Shown here in pieces: positions 61,351 to 64,000 of a stretch of DNA of 64,000 nucleotides. Both the position numbers and the translations under genes were made by a program. Within the stretch, counting starts at the first letter, position 1. Each line of letters starts with the position of its first letter. This DNA is from Myroides odoratus DSM 2801 (GTDB lineage: Bacteria > Bacteroidota > Bacteroidia > Flavobacteriales > Flavobacteriaceae), in NCBI RefSeq assembly GCF_000243275.1, contig NZ_CM001437.1, positions 2,735,812 to 2,799,811 on the forward strand. Reading direction: 5' to 3'. Below the pieces are notes generated by a model, which was given only the letters and a program-made list of their open reading frames with translations, was not told the origin of the DNA and ran no database searches.

Positions 61351-62033
61351 CAAGCAGCTATGATTGTTGGGGGAGGACTATCTGGAGGGATTTCTTCTAC
61401 CATTGCAGGTGGTGAATTTTGGCAAGACATGTGACAAGGATTGATTACTAGTGGATTGAATCATGCAATGCATATGGGGGTAGATGGTTTGGAACAGAAT
61501 GGTTCTAAAAAGAAAACATATAATGAAAAACTCAAGAGGAAAGAGATTATGATTATATGAAAATAACGTTGCTTCCTGCTAATGAATTTATGATTGAGGC
61601 GGCGCTGTTCTTAGAAGGAGCAAAGGGATTATGGGGATTAGCGTCAGCTGTGAAAAATGGTTGGAAATCATTAGGAACGTCTTCTTTACTATCGCGTAAA
61701 GCAGACTTTACAGTTAATCCTAGTAAGTTTGATTGTTTTTTTGGGAGAGTACTAACTGGTAATGAGCATAATATTTCAAGATCTGCTCAAAATTTGAAAG
61801 ATTTTAATATACTCGGAGTTCAAACAGAAGCTCAATTAACAAAGGTTTTTACAAAAGCTTTTAATAATGGAACATATGTGGATATAAAAACTACTTCATA
61901 TGGAACAACAATAATTAAAAATATAATGGTAAACAAGAATAGGAGTATTGATGTAAGTTTTTTTTATAAAGATGGAAATATGACGAGTCAGCCATCTGTT
62001 GTGACTATTATTCCAAAAATATTTAAACAGTAA
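61351..62033 (+). pseudogene. Decayed Rhs-like polymorphic-toxin C-terminus
   Basis: Two frames of one broken gene. The first (61351-61560) reads ...AAMIVGGGLSGGISSTIAGGEFWQDM-stop-QGLITSGLNHAMHM, the typical end of an Rhs/polymorphic-toxin delivery core, with an in-frame TGA at 61432-61434. A -1 frameshift near 61535-61556 leads into the second part (61557-62033, 158 residues), beginning RDYDYMKITLLPANEF when read through, and ending in a toxin-like domain (GRVLTGNEHNISRSAQNLKDF). The second part overlaps the next gene by one base. The upstream bulk of the toxin is missing. Confidence 0.7.
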
Positions 62034-62497
62034 TGATGATGGTATCAAACATAGAAATAATTACTAAAGAAAAATATCAAGAGCTTAATGTACAAGTTCT
62101 CTTTGACGATAACTTGACTGATAGAGCATTTGCTACGATTCTAATTAATAATATTACTTACAAATTTGCTTGGAGAAGTGATGTTGTTAAACCAATAATA
62201 AAGATTATAAATAATCAATATTGTACGATAGGAGTGGATCTTGAATTTATTGTTATTAATATGATGGAAAATGTTATGATTAATAATGTAAAACTTGATT
62301 TTTTCTTTTATGATACTCAAGTATTCAATAATTTACTTTTTGTTATAACAGAACTTCAAATTCTTAAAATGGATACACAATCCTTTGAGATTATTGATAA
62401 AATAGACTTACCAGATATATTTGAATCTTTCGATGTCACTGATCAAAGTATTTTGGTTACTTGTTTTAATGATTATAAAGTTTTAATTCAAATGTAA
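62033..62497 (+). CDS. Candidate immunity protein 1
   Basis: 154 residues, starting in the stop codon of the toxin fragment (TAATG). No signal peptide; the composition is beta-rich with acidic residues (ITYKFAWRSD, VDLEFIVINMMENVMIN). I do not recognise the family. The tight coupling to a toxin C-terminus is the usual arrangement for an immunity gene that neutralises the toxin in the cytosol. Start choice among three adjacent ATGs is uncertain. Confidence 0.6.
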   Translation: MMMVSNIEIITKEKYQELNVQVLFDDNLTDRAFATILINNITYKFAWRSDVVKPIIKIINNQYCTIGVDLEFIVINMMENVMINNVKLDFFFYDTQVFNNLLFVITELQILKMDTQSFEIIDKIDLPDIFESFDVTDQSILVTCFNDYKVLIQM

Positions 62498-62559
62498 GTT
62501 TGTATTTTCTTTATGAGAGTTGATATAGGATGGAGTTCTTATTTTAATATCGATAAATC

Positions 62560-62898
62560 ATTACAAAAAACACCTTATATCTATTTGATGTTTTTGGGCT
62601 TAAAGAAGCCTTTTGGAATTTTTTCTCTGGTAATGATAATGTCCCTTATGACTTTAAACTTGGAGCAGCAGCTTTTAAAGGAGGAGGAAAAACAGATTTT
62701 AATGTTCCTAAAGGGTTTAAATTAACTAAGGAGTTTGGTAAATCACATGGGCAGGCTGTTTATAAAAAAGGACAATACGATTATTCAAGAGATATTGATG
62801 CTCATAATGGAGGAGTTTGGAAGGTTTTTGAAGCTAAAGGTAAACGCTTACATAGAATTGGAACAGCAGATGAAAATTTAAAAATTTTTAAAGGATGA
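62560..62898 (+). pseudogene. Toxin C-terminal fragment (Ntox21-like)
   Basis: An open frame of about 112 codons without a plausible start: DVFGLKEAFWNFFSGNDNVPYDF, then KEFGKSHGQAVYKKGQYDY and DIDAHNGGVWKVFEAKGKRLHRIGTADENL to TGA at 62896-62898. The phrase HGQAVYKKG...DAHNGGVWKVF matches what I recall of a polymorphic toxin C-terminal domain (Ntox21), probably an RNase. A shorter frame in another phase (from 62513) is a shadow. Expression would need an upstream delivery domain, which is absent. Confidence 0.6.
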
Positions 62899-63335
62899 TT
62901 TTAGAGGAATATGATAATAAAATAATTAAAACCTTTGGAGTGAAATCGTATTTAACACTTCATAATTTAGCTAATGTAGAACGAATAAGTTTTAAAAGTA
63001 ATGATATTGAAGAGATTTTAAATGAAGCATTAAAGTTAGTGAACAATCTTTTTGGCGAAAATGAAATTTTGGCAAGAATTACTTTTTGGGATAAGAATTA
63101 TAAATGTCTATTCCCTTTAAATCGTATTCTACTTGATGAAAAAGAAGACTGTCTGATTGGTCTGTATAGATTTCAGATTTCAGATTTCAAATTTCAAGAA
63201 TTAATTAGATCTCATTTGAATTACGAAAAAGGGTTAGATCCTTATTTAAATATCACAGTGTATTTTTTTAATTTGGATTTAAAGATTATTTTAAATATTT
63301 ATGACGATAGAGGAGCAGATTACTTAAAAATATAA
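62895..63335 (+). CDS. Candidate immunity protein 2
   Basis: 146 residues, starting with ATGA overlap inside the stop of the toxin fragment. No signal peptide. It has an N-terminal MILEEYDNKIIKTFGVKSYLTLHNL, a middle FGENEILARITFWDKNYKCLFPLN and an end GADYLKI. The family is not recognised; genomic position strongly suggests the antitoxin/immunity partner of the preceding Ntox21-like domain. Confidence 0.65.
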   Translation: MILEEYDNKIIKTFGVKSYLTLHNLANVERISFKSNDIEEILNEALKLVNNLFGENEILARITFWDKNYKCLFPLNRILLDEKEDCLIGLYRFQISDFKFQELIRSHLNYEKGLDPYLNITVYFFNLDLKIILNIYDDRGADYLKI

Positions 63336-63580
63336 CTATAGGGGCAAAAATACTTCTTCAAGAAATATTGAAAAATAAGTATAGGCTATGGCAACTTCAA
63401 GAGGAGAATGTGGACAGGTATTGTGAGTCAATGGATTTACAATCATGATGAAAGAATCACAAGGTATAGGAGAAAGATTGACGGATTTTGTATTAGATCT
63501 ATTCAATGATAGTTGCTGATAAAAAGAATAGTTTTCAATCAGATAAGGAAGTAAATTTCTCAAGGTATATAGCATAAGGA
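63336..63580. other. Degenerate intergenic sequence
   Basis: No intact gene. Short frames with stops are visible on the plus strand, and the minus-strand frame here has no protein-like character. It probably is decayed coding sequence of the toxin locus. Confidence 0.4.
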
Positions 63581-63716
63581 TAAAAGCAGTAACGCATAGC
63601 GCGTTACTGCTTTTTTTAGTTAGTAGGTAGTACATAACAATGTTTATTTCGTCTATCATTAAAAACAAAACCTTGATTATTGATTGATCCGTATTTTACT
63701 GTAACTTAGCAATGAA
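63581..63716 (+). repeat. 140-bp repeated segment, copy 2, including a terminator hairpin
   Basis: Starts with AAAAGCAGTAACGC-ATAGC-GCGTTACTGCTTTT (63582-63614) and then follows copy 1 (61214-61350) through AGTTAGTAGGTAGTA, ATTAAAAACAAAA and ACTGTAACTTAGCAAT. It also directly precedes a toxin-like fragment. Confidence 0.7.
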
Positions 63717-63839
63717 CCTCAAAACACATTGATTGTATCAGAACTTAAGGTATATCATTCTACTGGTGAACGACCACGATTTAATAGTACATATTAAGGT
63801 TTTATAAATGAAGCAAAATTAAACGGATGGGAAAGATAA
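63717..63839 (+). pseudogene. Third toxin-like C-terminal fragment
   Basis: A frame reading PQNTLIVSELKVYHSTGERPRF, with an in-frame TAA at 63795-63797, then GFINEAKLNGWER to TAA at 63837-63839. It overlaps the start of the next gene (63827), the same layout as the other toxin/immunity pairs. The domain is not recognised. Confidence 0.45.
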
Positions 63840-64000
63840 TTTTACTTATTAGTTTGTTCTCACTTACAATAGGATTAAGTCAAAATAAGAAATCGAACGT
63901 ATATTTTGAGATTGAACAAAAAGAAGTACGCGATAGTACGTGGTTATGTATAAAGTTAGTGAATAATTCAAATCAGAATATTTGGATTGCGTTAGATACG
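63827..64000 (+). CDS. Exported protein, partial at window edge; paralogue of the 60475 gene
   Basis: The first 58 residues are inside the window: signal peptide MGKIILLISLFSLTIGLSQN, then FEIEQKEVRDSTWLCIKLVNNSNQNIWIALD. It resembles the 60475-61203 protein in the same places (SYSQN..., VEFFNHSDTDYYLPLD). It starts inside the end of a toxin-like fragment, so it may be its immunity protein, exported to act on a periplasmic target. The end lies outside the window. Confidence 0.6.
   Translation, partial: MGKIILLISLFSLTIGLSQNKKSNVYFEIEQKEVRDSTWLCIKLVNNSNQNIWIALDT

Noticed and set aside
62513..62725. 70-codon frame starting MRVDIGWSSYF
   Set aside because: It covers the front of the toxin fragment in the wrong phase; the phase with the HGQAVYKKG and HNGGVWKVF phrases is the real one.

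Overview
The window reads as a chromosomal segment of a low-GC member of the Bacteroidota, most likely Flavobacteriaceae. The reasons are promoters of the TTTG / TAnnTTTG type, a SusC/SusD pair, a type IX secretion gene (PorQ), several Bacteroidota-typical DUF families, and the flavobacterial gene orders rsfS-ftsH-LUD-cdsA-psd and lon-porQ-cmk. A Myroides-like genus is a guess from overall feel, not something the sequence proves. No rRNA and no complete canonical tRNA gene was found.

Layout. 1-0.9 kb: a secreted orphan protein. 0.95-7.8 kb: an RNA-repair locus made of a WYL-domain regulator, two operator palindromes, a leader of about 540 nt containing two tRNA-mimicking modules arranged like bacterial Y RNAs, a slipin, two covarying RNA hairpins, a RING/TerD-like protein and an RtcB ligase. 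8-15.2 kb: small housekeeping and hypothetical genes (GNAT, DUF1877, DUF4272, hydrolase plus MarR, lemA-htpX, an ArsR regulon, a DUF6266 protein). 15.8-19.9 kb: a restriction-like island with a DUF262/HNH protein, an unrecognised partner and a divergent m5C methyltransferase. 20-33.3 kb: lipoproteins, a cytochrome c, a SusC/SusD transporter with its own two-component system, and a KdkA/WaaP-like kinase. 33.6-41.6 kb: an ABC uptake pair, tgt, an LptF/G permease, an EamA transporter, accA and dnaB. 41.9-49.6 kb: a membrane-lipid and proteostasis cluster on the minus strand (rsfS, ftsH, LUD protein, cdsA, psd, acyl-CoA-binding protein, a lipoprotein SOD), with birA, msrB and a hydrolase. 49.6-50.7 kb: a repeat array around a four-helix-bundle gene. 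50.8-60.1 kb: an M48 protease, an MFS transporter, lon, porQ, cmk and a nucleoside transporter. 60.2-64 kb: a decaying polymorphic-toxin locus with toxin fragments, candidate immunity genes and a duplicated 140-bp segment.

How the parts work together. The strongest system is the RNA-repair locus. The WYL protein probably represses or senses through the two 25-bp palindromes lying 100 bp apart. The regulated transcript would carry T-arm / closed acceptor / D-arm modules and then a membrane-scaffold-like slipin, a zinc-binding RING/TerD-like protein and the RNA ligase RtcB. No Ro60/TROVE gene is visible in the window, so a Y-RNA-like element in this setting is unusual. A second regulatory circuit is clear at 26.8 kb, where five 11-bp phased direct repeats sit between the sensor kinase gene and susC, as expected for an OmpR-family response-regulator site.

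Limits: all family names come from reading translated sequence and motifs by eye. RNA structures were paired by hand and were not folded or searched against databases.
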